A DNA stretch of 64,000 nt from Ectobius pallidus (GCA_964059195.1 CAXKWD010000006.1:12888530-12952529); one strand, 5' to 3'; positions 53,174 through 63,689 are shown, numbered from the stretch's first letter. Made by a program: numbers and translations. The notes: generated by a model not told the origin, from the sequence alone.

Positions 53174-55852
53174 TTATTGCTGAATGTCAACAATTATATT
53201 TAGTCTCTTATGTTTGTTATACCTGGCCTGGTTTGTGCCAATGTTTTTAACTAATGTATTTGGATGCGAGTGAAGTTTACGTGCTTCTTTTTGTGTATTT
53301 CTTGTTATATATTCGTGGAGTGTCTCAATTGTAAATTCATCATGTAACAAGTTTACTGGTGTTCTTCTTGGTCTGTGAAGTGATAGTCTTATTACTTTGT
53401 TCTGTATGATTTGTAGTTTTTGTATGTATGATTTTGCTGTTTGTGACCAGGCAGGACAGGCATATGTTAATTTTGACCGTATTAAAGCTGTGTATAGCAG
53501 CTTCTTCGTTTCTTTAGTTAGTCTTGGCGTTTTGAATAATGGGATAAGTCTTCTAAAAGCTTGGAGACTTTTACTGTGAATATAGTTAACGTGTTGTTGA
53601 AATGTCAAGGATTTATCAAGTATTAGACCCAGGTATTTAACGTGAGATTTATACTGTAATATCCTGCCATGTAATTGTATTGGAGGAATCTCACGGGGTC
53701 GACCCTTGGTAAAGACAATGGCTTGTGTTTTTCTTTCATTAATTTTGATGTTCCACTGCCTAGACCAGTTCGATACCCGGGTAAGACTTCTCTGCAACTT
53801 GGCTGTGACATAGTGTAAGTTTTTACCTGAGGTGTAGATAGCCGTGTCGTCGGCATACAGGGCTATTTGAACTCCAAGGGATGTAGGTATATCATGAGTG
53901 TATATGTTATATAGAATAGGGGCTAAGACTGAGCCTTGAGGAACTCCCGCTTCAATATCTCTTATTGTAGAGACAGCATTGTTATAGCTTACTTTAAATG
54001 TTCTGTTATTTAAGTAGGAGGAAAGAATTTCTAGTAAGTATCCCGATATATTAATATCAGCCAGTTTGCAAAGTAGTCCAGGATGCCATGTTTTATCAAA
54101 CGCTTTCTCAATGTCGAGAAAAACAGCAGCGGTGCTAGCTTTGTTATTGTATTCTGTGGTGATCGCGTCTATCAGTCGCATTAATTGCAGATTTGTACTG
54201 TGTTTTGCGCGAAATCCGAACTGTGCAGGTGGGATAATACCATTGTTGTATATGTGATTGCCTAGTCTAGTCAGTAAGAGCTTTTCAAATATCTTGCCCA
54301 CTGGTGACAGGAGACTGATTGGTCGCAAGTTTTGGGGAAATTTTGGATCTGCGCCTGGTTTAGCTAACGTGATTATTTTCGCCGTTTTCCATTCATTGGG
54401 GAAGTACCGAAATTTCAGACAGGCGTTGTATATGTGTGTGAGTTGTACTAGTGTTTTTCTATGTAAATATTTTAGACAGCCTGGGGGAACTCTGTCAGGT
54501 CCTTGGGCTTTTTTACAGTTAATTTTGTCCGTGTGTTTTCGAATTTCATCCGGTGTAACGAGTTCAAAATTATGATTGTCTAATGCCGCTGCTGTTAGTC
54601 TTTCATTGACACGAGCCTCCACCTCTTCTTCTCTATCTATACTGGTTAAAGAATGGGGTTGAAATTGGTGTTCTAACACATCCGCTATAGCGTTGGCTTG
54701 TTCGACTGGTTCATATTTTAGGCCGTTTCTGCCATGTATGACAGTAGGTGGGGGCTCGTCTTTTGATTTAGATAAAATCCTTGACATTTTCCACATTTTG
54801 TTCACGTTTTGTTGACATTCATCAATTGTTGCTTCCCAGTTAGCATCATTGCGTTGTCGAATCTTTCTTTTTATAGTTTTGGTTAGCCAGTTAAGAGCTG
54901 CTTTAGCTGTAGGGTCTAACGTTCTTGACCATCTGGTTCGAATTTTTCTTTTAATTTCGAGAAGGTTTTCTATTTCTTCCGTGATTACTACAGGGTGATT
55001 TGATTCCATTGTGACAGTGTTAAGCGAAAATGAAGTTTTTATGGACGCTATTAGATCTGCGATAGCTGGAGAGATATCATCTTTAATATGAATAGAATTT
55101 TGTGGTTTGCTAATTTCGCCAAGCAGCTCTTTGTAGGCTTTCCAGTTTGTGGTCTTTATTACATACGTTGGTGTTTCTGAACAAGCTGTTCTTTCTAGTA
55201 TTTGAAAATATACCGGCAGGTGATCCGAAGAGAGTTCATGGGCTACATATGGATTTGATATAAGTATATTTTTATGAATTACTATGTCTAGGACATCACC
55301 AGTGTCCCAGTATTGCGAGTAGTGAGTTGGTTCTTCTGGTGCGTCCACGCTCAGGTTGTAGCGAAGGCAGACGTTGTCCAGAGTTCTTCCTGCTGTATTT
55401 ACGATCTTACTAGACCAGCTGGTATGTTTTGCATTTAGATCACCTGCCAGAATACATTTGTCTGTAAGTGTCGACAGCTCAATGATGTCCTGAGAAGCCA
55501 ACCGTCTACCAGGAGGTTTGTATACAGCTGCAAATAGCGTCTCCACATTATTTATAGGGGCAATTATTCCTGCCGCTTCTACGGAGAGTAGAGGTGGCAG
55601 ATTGTAAGACCTATGTGGGATTCCACGCTTTATCACTATGGCAGTGCCGCCTCCTGGACCAGTCAGTCTGTCACAGCGATAAACCGTATAATTTGGAATT
55701 TTGAGTGATTGGTAAGTTTCTAACTTAGTTTCATTGAGAAGGCATATGTCAATTTTACGCTTTTGCAACTGTCTACAAAGTTCGTGTCGTTGATTTAGGA
55801 TGCCATTGGCGTTAAAGGTCATTATGTTTAATGGGCGTCTTATGTTGGACAT
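53174..55852 (-). CDS. Jockey-type ORF2: endonuclease-reverse transcriptase, 892 aa
   Basis: This protein nicks the target and primes reverse transcription of the element RNA. An AP-endonuclease domain fills residues 1-220: FNANG (13-17), NETKL with E41, GDLNAKH (137-143), GDVLDIVI (185-192) and SDHLPV (209-214). The reverse transcriptase follows at about 445-720: RPISLLSPVGKIFEK (510-524), FGFRAKHST (545-553), FLDIEKAFD with catalytic D580, GVPQGSVLAP (636-645) and YADD (666-669). There is no RNase H domain, as expected for Jockey, and 892 aa is a normal length. Every catalytic motif is present and there is no internal stop. The start ATG lies inside the last codons of ORF1 in another frame (13-base overlap), which suggests coupled or reinitiated translation. 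Confidence 0.95.
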   Translation of the reverse strand: MSNIRRPLNIMTFNANGILNQRHELCRQLQKRKIDICLLNETKLETYQSLKIPNYTVYRCDRLTGPGGGTAIVIKRGIPHRSYNLPPLLSVEAAGIIAPINNVETLFAAVYKPPGRRLASQDIIELSTLTDKCILAGDLNAKHTSWSSKIVNTAGRTLDNVCLRYNLSVDAPEEPTHYSQYWDTGDVLDIVIHKNILISNPYVAHELSSDHLPVYFQILERTACSETPTYVIKTTNWKAYKELLGEISKPQNSIHIKDDISPAIADLIASIKTSFSLNTVTMESNHPVVITEEIENLLEIKRKIRTRWSRTLDPTAKAALNWLTKTIKRKIRQRNDANWEATIDECQQNVNKMWKMSRILSKSKDEPPPTVIHGRNGLKYEPVEQANAIADVLEHQFQPHSLTSIDREEEVEARVNERLTAAALDNHNFELVTPDEIRKHTDKINCKKAQGPDRVPPGCLKYLHRKTLVQLTHIYNACLKFRYFPNEWKTAKIITLAKPGADPKFPQNLRPISLLSPVGKIFEKLLLTRLGNHIYNNGIIPPAQFGFRAKHSTNLQLMRLIDAITTEYNNKASTAAVFLDIEKAFDKTWHPGLLCKLADINISGYLLEILSSYLNNRTFKVSYNNAVSTIRDIEAGVPQGSVLAPILYNIYTHDIPTSLGVQIALYADDTAIYTSGKNLHYVTAKLQRSLTRVSNWSRQWNIKINERKTQAIVFTKGRPREIPPIQLHGRILQYKSHVKYLGLILDKSLTFQQHVNYIHSKSLQAFRRLIPLFKTPRLTKETKKLLYTALIRSKLTYACPAWSQTAKSYIQKLQIIQNKVIRLSLHRPRRTPVNLLHDEFTIETLHEYITRNTQKEARKLHSHPNTLVKNIGTNQARYNKHKRLNIIVDIQQ

Positions 55853-57447
55853 GCCCGGTCAAAATCTTCCAGTGTGGCCATAATTACATAGAGCTTTTCG
55901 AGCGGGGATCTAGCAGCCTGAAATTTTGTATATGCTTCAGCAGCTATCTGGAAGTACCGTATGAATTCTGCCTCACTTTCGCCCCCTGGGTTCAGTCTCT
56001 TCAGTAGCTCAAATTCTATTTCTTCTTGTCGAGTCTTGGGTTTGTTTTGTAGAACATTACTGAATGATGGTCTTCCATTAGCAATTGGAGGAGGGGCAGT
56101 GGCTTCGACTTCTTGGCGAACCTTCTCGTAAGACCCTCTGCCTGTTTCCTTCGGTTGAGGAGCTCGCCGCTTTTCTTCTGCAGTGAACACCTGGCATCCA
56201 CGGAAGTTTGCTGGATGTACACCCCCGCAGTTACAACATTTGGGCTGGGTGGGCTGTTGGGCGTCCTTTTTGGGGCAGTATTTGTGGGAGTGTGACTCCG
56301 CACAGTAGACACATCTCGGGAGCGCCTTACAGTTGTGCCAAGTATGTCCAATTCTTTGGCAGTTGAAGCACTGTACGATATTTGTTCTTGATTTGTATGG
56401 TTCTACACTTACTACATAGTGCAGTAGGCGTCGAGTCTCATATATTTCTTTGTTTCTTTCTATTTTAGGAAGTTCCACCATGTATAATGGGAGAGGCTGC
56501 CGTTGTGAGATATTGGAGATTTTCTTGGTCATCTGTAGGACTTTTGATACTGTCAGTCCTGTTTGTTCCAATGCTGTCTGCAAATCTTTCACTGGTATGT
56601 CCGCAGGTAGCTTCCGGATCACAACCCGGAATGGTTTACCGCTGTTGGCACTCCATGTGAAGTGCTCAATTTTCTTTTCCTCACATGTCTTCATGATGCT
56701 AAGAGCGTCTTCTGGGGCATGTGCCTGAATTTTAACTCCTTCTCTTACCATGCTCACAGTAGGAGGGGCTTGAAGTTTTGTTGTGAGCTCTTTAACAAGA
56801 GCATGTTGCATTTTCTCCCCGATGATTATTATTGGAGGAGGCTTTTTTCTAGTCTGTCCTTGTTGGGCTGGAGTGGCATTGACATTGGAGTTGCTGGGGG
56901 GGAGATTTTTGGGGCTGCTTTGGATGGTGGGTTGGGTTTGTGGAAGTGGCGGGAAATTTGTATCTGCATCAGTTGTTTGCAGAGGGGAGAATCTGTTTGT
57001 AACCGGCACAGGTGATGGTTGCCTTGGTGTGCTGGGTGGGGTTGGAGACTGGGGGCTAGACCGCACAGACATTGGGCTGGAACCATTGGATGCCGGTTCC
57101 TGGTTGGTGGTGCTGGTGTTTACCTCCATCTCTTGGTTGTTGATGACAGACTTTACTGCATTTTCCAAGAAGAACAGGAGGTACCGTAGATACTCTTCTG
57201 TGATCCTGGAGTCTTTCCTGAGTTTCTTTAGTTGTGACTCGGCCTTCTCGGTCACCGTACTTAGGGAGTTGTATGCAGAAAAATTTCTCTTGTTGATAGT
57301 GCAGGCGAGGGTCGAAAGAGTGGCCTCGATATCTTCCATTAAGTTCTGGGTTGACCCAGGGGATTTATTATATCTATGATTTGAGTAATTGTTATAAGAC
57401 GCTTGCGTCTTGCTCCAATATTCTTTGCAATAATTAAATCTATCCAT
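55840..57447 (-). CDS. Jockey-type ORF1: gag-like nucleic-acid-binding protein, 535 aa
   Basis: ORF1 proteins of Jockey elements bind the element RNA and form particles that direct it to the nucleus. Residues about 110-215 are rich in proline, serine and threonine. Residues about 272-359 (from FRVVIRKLPADIPV) resemble the PRE_C2HC/RRM-like segment that precedes the knuckles in Jockey gag proteins. Three cysteine-histidine knuckles follow: CFNCQRIGHTWHNC (360-373), CVYCAESHSHKYC (379-391) and CCNCGGVHPANFRGC (404-418). The last 110 residues are mixed charge. The first ATG at 57447 gives a normal length. A long antisense frame (56783-57379) mirrors its proline-rich part and is not a gene. Confidence 0.93.
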   Translation of the reverse strand: MDRFNYCKEYWSKTQASYNNYSNHRYNKSPGSTQNLMEDIEATLSTLACTINKRNFSAYNSLSTVTEKAESQLKKLRKDSRITEEYLRYLLFFLENAVKSVINNQEMEVNTSTTNQEPASNGSSPMSVRSSPQSPTPPSTPRQPSPVPVTNRFSPLQTTDADTNFPPLPQTQPTIQSSPKNLPPSNSNVNATPAQQGQTRKKPPPIIIIGEKMQHALVKELTTKLQAPPTVSMVREGVKIQAHAPEDALSIMKTCEEKKIEHFTWSANSGKPFRVVIRKLPADIPVKDLQTALEQTGLTVSKVLQMTKKISNISQRQPLPLYMVELPKIERNKEIYETRRLLHYVVSVEPYKSRTNIVQCFNCQRIGHTWHNCKALPRCVYCAESHSHKYCPKKDAQQPTQPKCCNCGGVHPANFRGCQVFTAEEKRRAPQPKETGRGSYEKVRQEVEATAPPPIANGRPSFSNVLQNKPKTRQEEIEFELLKRLNPGGESEAEFIRYFQIAAEAYTKFQAARSPLEKLYVIMATLEDFDRACPT

Positions 57448-57820
57448 TATTAAACGAATTTGTGTGTTATTTAAGTAATACCAGTAAGCCTGGGGACGGT
57501 CATGGGGGCGGGGGGTTTTCTTTCAGTAGAGTGAGTGTGCTCTATGGATGAAATGGCGGGATTAGATGGCGTGTATTTATAGGACTGCTGTGAATGGGGA
57601 CATCCGGATTGGAGAAAGGATTTGTTGAAGACCAACCAATCAGGAAACAGATGGGTGCTGTAAGAACAGGAGGGAAAATTAGAGAAGTAGAATCGGTCCA
57701 AACAAGGGCCAACGGTCAATAGGTAGTGAAAATAAATTATTATTATATAGGTGGTGGTGGAAACGAGAAAAAATTGGAAAAAATGGAAAAACGGTCCAAA
57801 TGAGGGCCAATGTTTTTAAT
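57448..57820 (-). promoter_or_regulatory. 5' UTR/internal promoter region of the Jockey element
   Basis: Upstream of ORF1 the minus strand has two copies of a GGCC(C)TYRTTTGGACCG word (about 57690-57712 and 57791-57813), roughly 100 bp apart. Jockey elements use internal promoters near their 5' end, and repeated 5' units are common in LINEs. Promoter function is an inference from position. Confidence 0.4.
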
Positions 57821-58348
57821 TACTCTGGTATTAAAAATATTTTATTCTAAAATTAAATTATTAATTATTTAAAAAAAATTATTTTATTCTAAATAGATGT
57901 TGTTTATTATGCAGTTTCATTTGCTACTACCAGTGTTTCAAGATCGTTCCGTGTTCGATAATAATCGATACCACACCTGTCTTATAATGAAAGTCTGTAT
58001 CGAAATGTGTATCAATATGATATTGTTACGTCACATGTATAAAAAAGTATACCAGTAATAAAATTCCAAATTTCACTTTAAAAGGTTATATGATTTTCTA
58101 TGCATTAATTTACTTATCGATTACTTATTCAAATTGAATTCTATCTCCACCGACACATTAAAAAATGAGCCTGATTTTTTATGTGAGATTCTTTGATGCT
58201 TCCTTTACGTGTTTATGCTTTTGTTTTAAAAGTTTTTAAACAGAAAAGTAAAAAAATATTTAAAATATAACCTATAATTAAAGTAAATATATTTTTTATG
58301 AACTGAGGTCTGTTCAGAAAACATTATTAGTAAATGTATCTATCTTCA
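57821..58348. other. Unassigned AT-rich region
   Basis: No gene recognised. Confidence 0.35.
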
Positions 58349-59898
58349 ATCTTCTACATAAATAAAAATCAATTGCCACATGTATGTCGCAGCATCACTT
58401 GAGAACGGCTCAACCGATTTGGCTGATTTATTTTTTATTTTTTGTTGTATTCGTAATTGTCAGGACAAGGTTTGTATGAAAGAAAATTTTTGGAAAATCC
58501 ACAGAAAATGTCGGAAATGTGAAATGAGGCACAGTTTGAGAGTTCTGCTGTCACATGTTTTCATAACCAAAAAAAAAGTGTGAGTCTTGCAACCAAGCCA
58601 TTAAAATCCCTAAAAAGAAATAGAAGTGTGACATTTTGAATATTGTGTTAACGGTGGTGTGTTGAGAAGATTATTTTGGTGTCTTGGAAAAACGCCGCCA
58701 ATAAGACGTCGAAATATCTGTCGGCGTACGCGCAAAGCAAGAGAAATAAGTGATTGTACATATTTTAATGTGTAATCGTGTACATGTTTTCAGTTAGTAT
58801 TGTACTATTGTAGACTAAAAAGAGCAAAGTAAACGTTATAGTCCTCTTGTATAAGATTCTCATTCATACTATTACACATTTTTCAAAGATGTTCCATATC
58901 TTGATGGTGCTGATACATGGGCGTAGGGTGAAATTTTGTTCGGGAGGGGTTCAATGTAAAGTCGTCTCAGCTCCATGTCCTTGCGCACATTGTGAACTAT
59001 TACTCTTTTATATTACTAAACAGTTGTATTTTGATAATTAATATATTGTAATAAATTAATATGCAGCTCAGTCTTTGAAACTGTTTTTCTTGAGATTTCT
59101 ATCCATTTCTCGTTTAAGGTTGAGTCTATAAATAAAAAGTTTCTTTTGAAAAATTATCATGTGTATAGGGCATGTTTTTAAAGTCATCTGTAAATCCACC
59201 GGTGGAAAAGTCCGATTAATGCCTATTACTTAATGATAATTTTGTGATGAGCTCATGATTACTGTTGGCTTTACTAACAGGTTGATGGATTTCGGCGGAA
59301 GTATTTGAGTTGTCGTTTGACAAATTCCGAAGGGATTTTTGTTTACTAGTAATACATCACTGTTATTAAGTTGAAAAACTATCAACACCACGAGGTTTTG
59401 AAATTTGAATCTTAAATAAATTACGATAAATCTTAAATAAAGCTTTGATTAGTACCAAATTGTAAAATATGTAACAACTGAAGCAGAGTTTTTAAATTTC
59501 GTTCCATTATTTATAAACTTCAAAATATTTCAGATATTTCGGGAAAGGTTTCAACCCCCCGAACCCCCCCCCCTTACCGTACGCCCATGTGCTGATATAT
59601 AAATGTTCAAATATTGTCTTAGAATATAAAGTAGTAAAATCTATGCCAATCACATTGTACTTCACACTTCTTTGTCACACTTCTATTTTGTTATGTAAAC
59701 ATGTGACTTCAGAACTCTCAAACTGTGCCTCATTTCAGATTTCCGACATTTTCCGTGGGTTCTCCAAAAAAAATTTCTTTCATACAAACCTTGTCCTTCC
59801 AGTTACAAAAAAAAAAAAAAAAGTCAAATCGGTGTAGCCATTCTCAAGTGATGCAGCAACATACATGTGGCAATTGATTTTTATTTATATAGAAGATT
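58349..59898. mobile_element. Element with long inverted arms (about 215 bp), unclassified
   Basis: AATCTTCTACATAAATAAAA, CAATTGCCACATGTATGT, CAGCATCACTTGAGAA and the GCACAGTTTGAGAGTTCTG block on the left are repeated inverted on the right (59690-59898). The outer word TCTAYATAAATAAAAATC resembles Helitron 5' ends, so this could be two Helitron 5' ends in inverted array, or a TIR transposon. No target duplication is clear. A hAT MITE is nested at 58916-59589. Confidence 0.6.
58916..59589. mobile_element. hAT MITE family F (TIR CATGGGCGTA, TSD tgctgata)
   Basis: A 674-bp element with ends CATGGGCGTAGGGTGAAATT and (inverted) CATGGGCGTACGGTAAGGGG, and an exact 8-bp duplication TGCTGATA at 58908-58915 and 59590-59597. 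The paralogue at 43245-43435 shows the same site unoccupied. Confidence 0.9.
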
Positions 59899-60073
59899 TT
59901 ATTACACACACACATTGTGAAGCACACGGTATCTGTATTTTTGTGGGAGAAGGTATAAATTGAGACTGAGGAAACAGGCGATTGAAGTTTGAGTGCATTG
60001 GCAGTCTGAAACGCACGGAGGTGTTCTGCTTGTGTTCCATGCGCCCAAAACGGCATAACATGTTGCTGTTATA
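59899..60073. other. Unassigned spacer
   Basis: No gene recognised. Confidence 0.35.
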
Positions 60074-60074
60074 C

Positions 60075-60160
60075 AGTTAACGCCGCTTAATGTAATCGCG
60101 GATAATGTTATCAGTCGGGTAATGTTATCATTTTTATGGAAGTCTGTACGGATTAATACT
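60075..60160. mobile_element. pogo-type left terminus without partner
   Basis: CAGTTAACGCCGCTTAATGT after TA, then CGCGGATAATGTTATC, resembles pogo/Tigger ends. No inverse was found downstream, so this is a broken copy. Confidence 0.45.
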
Positions 60161-60715
60161 CATACATTGTAAAAATGCTTTTTATTGTGATAAAAAATCT
60201 GTTTGTGTTATCACATTTTCCTTTGTGCGACTTTATTTCCAAGTACTATACGTCATTTAAAATTTCGTTTTTAAGGGTTTCATTTCTAACTCAACTGAAT
60301 TGTGTTATATTCTGGAAGTAACGGTAGGCCTACTGTTTCCAGCTCACAGGATGACCAGTTCGAGGGGGTGGCATTACCTAACTCTCTCTTTTGGGCAATA
60401 GAACATGTTTCACCCCACAGTTAAGCTGCAGCTTTTGATTTATCAAGATAGCAGTGTTGATATGCAGTGATGGCTAGTGTGAAATGAAATTTCACCACAG
60501 ATCATTAAAGACTTCCAAAAATAATTGTAACTCATAACTGAGTATGGATTATTGGTTAATGGATTCCTAAATGAAAGTAAAAACAATTAAAAACTTTGTT
60601 ACTGGTTGAAAAAACAGTTGCTTGCAGTCTATTACGAGTGGTTCAATGATTCACAGTTACTTATTATTTTATGAATAAATATTTTAAATTCTGTTTTGTA
60701 GTGTATTATGTTATA
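60161..60715. other. Unassigned region
   Basis: No gene recognised. Confidence 0.35.
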
Positions 60716-60716
60716 T

Positions 60717-60887
60717 ATGGGGATCAAACCCGGCCGCAGTTGATGGGTTTTTCAGGACTATAAGCTGGGGGGCACGTGTCGTAGATTTACGGCACGTAAA
60801 AGAACCCCAAGCCTGAATTAGAGCCTCTGGACAAAATTTCTCGGCCCTTTCACGTCCAAGAAATACTTAGTTTCCGGAGGGGGGAAA
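60717..60887. mobile_element. SINE-like fragment
   Basis: GGGGATCAAACCCGGCCGCA may be a B-box remnant (inverted or decayed). The following GGGGGGCACGTGTCGTAGAT, CGGCACGTAAAAGAACCCC and CTCGGCCCTTTCACGTCC words look like a SINE body. No head or target duplication was found. Confidence 0.4.
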
Positions 60888-61530
60888 TGCCTGCTTTTAT
60901 GCAGTTCAGAAACTCCTATCTTCTCGTCTCCTATCTAGAAATCTTCGGGTTCAGGACTGGGTAGGTTAAGTCTTAGGTTAAGATAATGCACATTGTGCGC
61001 GATTCCTTAATTATTATTATAAAAATAAAAATTTATAAGACAATAAATTATCCTGCCGGTTGTATTATATGGATGTGAGACATGGTCGCTTACTCTTCGG
61101 GAAGAACATAATCTGCGAGAATTCGAAAACAGGGGGCTTAGGAAAATAGGGGCTGGAGAAAACTGCATAACGACGAGCTTCATAACCTGTACGCTTCACC
61201 GAATATAGTACGGGTAATTAAATCACGAAGGATGAAATGGGCTGGACATGTTGCGCGCATGGGGAGGAAAGACATATCTAAAAAGTATTGACGAGGAGAC
61301 CCGAAGGGAAAAGTCCACTTGGAAGACTTGACGTAGGTGGGAGGACAGTATTAGGATAGATTTAAGGGAAGTAGGATTTGCGAGGGATGGTTGGATGGAC
61401 TTAGCACAGAACAGGGTTGATTTGGGGGCTCAGGTAAGTGCGGCAAAGAACCTTCGGGTTCCATAAAATAGATAATATTCCTTTTGCTTGCTTATAAATT
61501 GTCTATTGCAATTGAGTAAGTAAGTAAGAA
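60888..61530 (+). pseudogene. LINE 3' end, family L1a, copy 3
   Basis: It matches 26552-27107: TCCTGCCGGTTGTATTATAT then GGATGTGAGACATGGTCGCT (coding PVVLYGCETWSL), GAAATGGGCTGGACATGTTG (coding KWAGHVA), CCTTCGGGTTCCATAAAATA and a GAGTAAGTAAGTAAG tail. An extra roughly 80-bp stretch (60942-61022) and frame breaks make it non-functional. Confidence 0.78.
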
Positions 61531-62204
61531 TAAGTATAATAAAATTTAAAAATTAATTGCCTAGTTGGAAAATATTTTATGGGGGTACTCACCTTCCATA
61601 GAACGCATATCTATTGCGAATTTAATAGTGTTTCTCATTATTATTCATTGTCGTGAATTGGACATTTAATAAGTATTTTAGGACAATATCGTTCCTGTAC
61701 TGCCAGTACGACGTACCGGAGCACATATTTTTCCCGGTATGGTAGAAGGAAAATAATTTTATACCGGTACGCAGTACCGGTGCGTACCGGCCCAACTAAA
61801 GCACTGACACTCATTAGTTATTGTTACACTGCATGATAATATTAATCTACATCTCCATATACGTATACTAATTACTATATGTGAATTTTATGTGCAATTG
61901 TTCTGAGATATTTCACCATTGTTATAGTTCCCATTCTACAAAGAAAGTGTTCACATTTAACCATTGTCTTTTAGATTTAGTTTTCATTGTTCGGGCCTTG
62001 TTGAAACGTTTTTCATGATGCATATTACTTCTGTTGTCATTTTATACTTTTCAAAAAGAAAACTGGCTACGATTGACGCATCAAATCGACATACTGTTTT
62101 TTTTTTCATTCCGGTTAGCCTAATCTGCATTCTGCATTCTGAGTATTTTGTCTAAAATATTTAATTAAAATGTTAAATTTTAAAGTCGAATAGAATGTTT
62201 CAAA
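61531..62204. other. Unassigned region
   Basis: A GTACCGG/CCGGTAC-rich patch lies at 61690-61790. No gene recognised. Confidence 0.35.
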
Positions 62205-62783
62205 ATTAGTCAAACTGTTACAGTTACGGGTAATTATCGTTTCAAAATGGCAGCCACGTTTCATGCACTAAAATGCCGTTTCCGTGATAATTTCCATAAA
62301 TGGCAATATTTTTTAGTGATCTTTTTCTATCTATTTCAAACATGAAAAACATCAACTACAATCTTTGGAACATCTACACTAGGCCTACAAATATTTTTAA
62401 AAAATTACTTTTCTTTAATTTCTTTTTCATGAATATATATTTTTAGAAAACAAACTGTTGTTGTTAAATGAATGATTGTAATAGTGTTGTTGATATGACA
62501 TTAACAAATACACAGAAAAATAATCACTCAGAGATATTGATATTTGTGGAAATATCACGGAAACGGCATTTCGGTGCACGAAATGTGGCTGCCAATTTAT
62601 AACGATAATTACCCATAACGGTAACAGTCTGATTAATTTTGAAAATTGTATGCAATTGTCGAAGTAGTCAATAAAGAGTATGTTAGATTGCAAGATTGTA
62701 GAGCAATTCATTGTTGAGAAAAAAAATAATGAAATTTACCTATTTCTCACCAATGAATTTCACCGAAAGCTGTATGTCCCCCC
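62205..62783. mobile_element. TTAA-flanked long-arm element, copy 3 (left end lost)
   Basis: The right terminus AGCTTTCGGTG...inverse ends TGTCCCCCC before TTAA (62784-62787). The left arm is present from GGTAATTATCGTTTCAAAAT inward, with AAATGCCGTTTCCGTGATAA mirrored near 62560. The outermost left 180 bp are missing, the opposite of copy 1, which lacks the right end. Confidence 0.75.
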
Positions 62784-62787
62784 TTAA

Positions 62788-63470
62788 TTTAGTTTTTAAC
62801 GGTATACCAATTACTTTTTTGTAATTTTAATTTTGTGACTATGTTTTCAAGCCTAAACATAGCTACATTATATCGTGAAAATTAATTTATCAAAAAGTAC
62901 TTATAGGGCCAATAAAAATAAAAATAACTGAAACAATTAATTCAATTAACATTTTTTGTAATTACATTTTTTGTAATTTTATTACATTTTTGTAATTTTA
63001 TTAGCTTTAAGTCATTTATTTTTATTATTATTAATTGTATGTATTTGTGTTTAATATTTTTTGTCTCCATTCATAAATTTGTATTTTCTTTTTCTAGCTC
63101 TGTTTTACATGTTTCACCTTTTTTTTAAGTGTGTCATTCTTTCTCATTTTGTTTTTTGTTTCTCCTCTTTCTCCACTCTGATGTTCTGAATCTACACCCG
63201 AGCACGAGCAGTTTGCTCATTCGGGCGTATTTCTAAATAAATATTTGGTTCTTTTCTTTCTTTTTCTTTTCTGTACTTTAATTTTGAAATTTGTAAATGT
63301 TTTTTGTTTATTTGTGTATTTTTGTATTTGTATTTGTATTTGTACATAAGTTTGTAAATGTAATTTAAATAAATAAATAAAAATAAAATAAATAATAAAA
63401 AAATTATATAGAAATTTAATTGGGGTTTCAATTAAATAACTTAAGTTCTAAATTTGGGTTTTAGATGTAT
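62788..63470. other. Unassigned AT-rich region
   Basis: Low-complexity TTTTTGTAATTTTATT and AAATAAATAAATAAAA runs; no gene recognised. Confidence 0.4.
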
Positions 63471-63474
63471 CCCA

Positions 63475-63560
63475 GTGGTGTAGGAAAGGGGGGAGGTCCA
63501 GGGGGTCCGGACCTTCCCGAAATCAAAACCTAAAATTTTATTTGTTATTTAAGCTCCACT
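63475..63560. mobile_element. Left end of a CAGTGG-type hAT MITE
   Basis: CAGTGGTGTAGGAAAGGGGG followed by GGTCCAGGGGGTCCGGACC is typical of this MITE type. The right end is not in the window. Confidence 0.4.
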
Positions 63561-63689
63561 TTGTCAAAATTTAATTTTTTTATTTAATAATAAAATACTG
63601 AACTTGTAAATGTAGGCCTATTGTTCCGTGCGTTGTTTAACTTGTCTTGTAAATAGTAATAAGTAGGGTATGGGAAAATCATATTGCTA

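Larger units (their letters stand above)
53000..57820 (-). mobile_element. Jockey-clade non-LTR retrotransposon with both ORFs open
   Basis: A two-ORF LINE on the minus strand: 5' UTR (about 57448-57820), ORF1 (57447-55840), overlapping ORF2 (55852-53174) and a short 3' UTR. ORF1 has three zinc knuckles; ORF2 has an AP-type endonuclease and a reverse transcriptase with no RNase H, the Jockey layout. AATAAA-like sequence lies just after the ORF2 stop, but no clear poly(A) or target duplication was identified, so both outer limits are approximate. It is the only apparently functional coding unit in the window. Confidence 0.88.

Noticed and set aside
56783..57379. 198-codon plus-strand open frame
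   Set aside because: It is antisense to the proline/serine-rich part of Jockey ORF1. Its composition is the complement of that region, and it shows no known motif.
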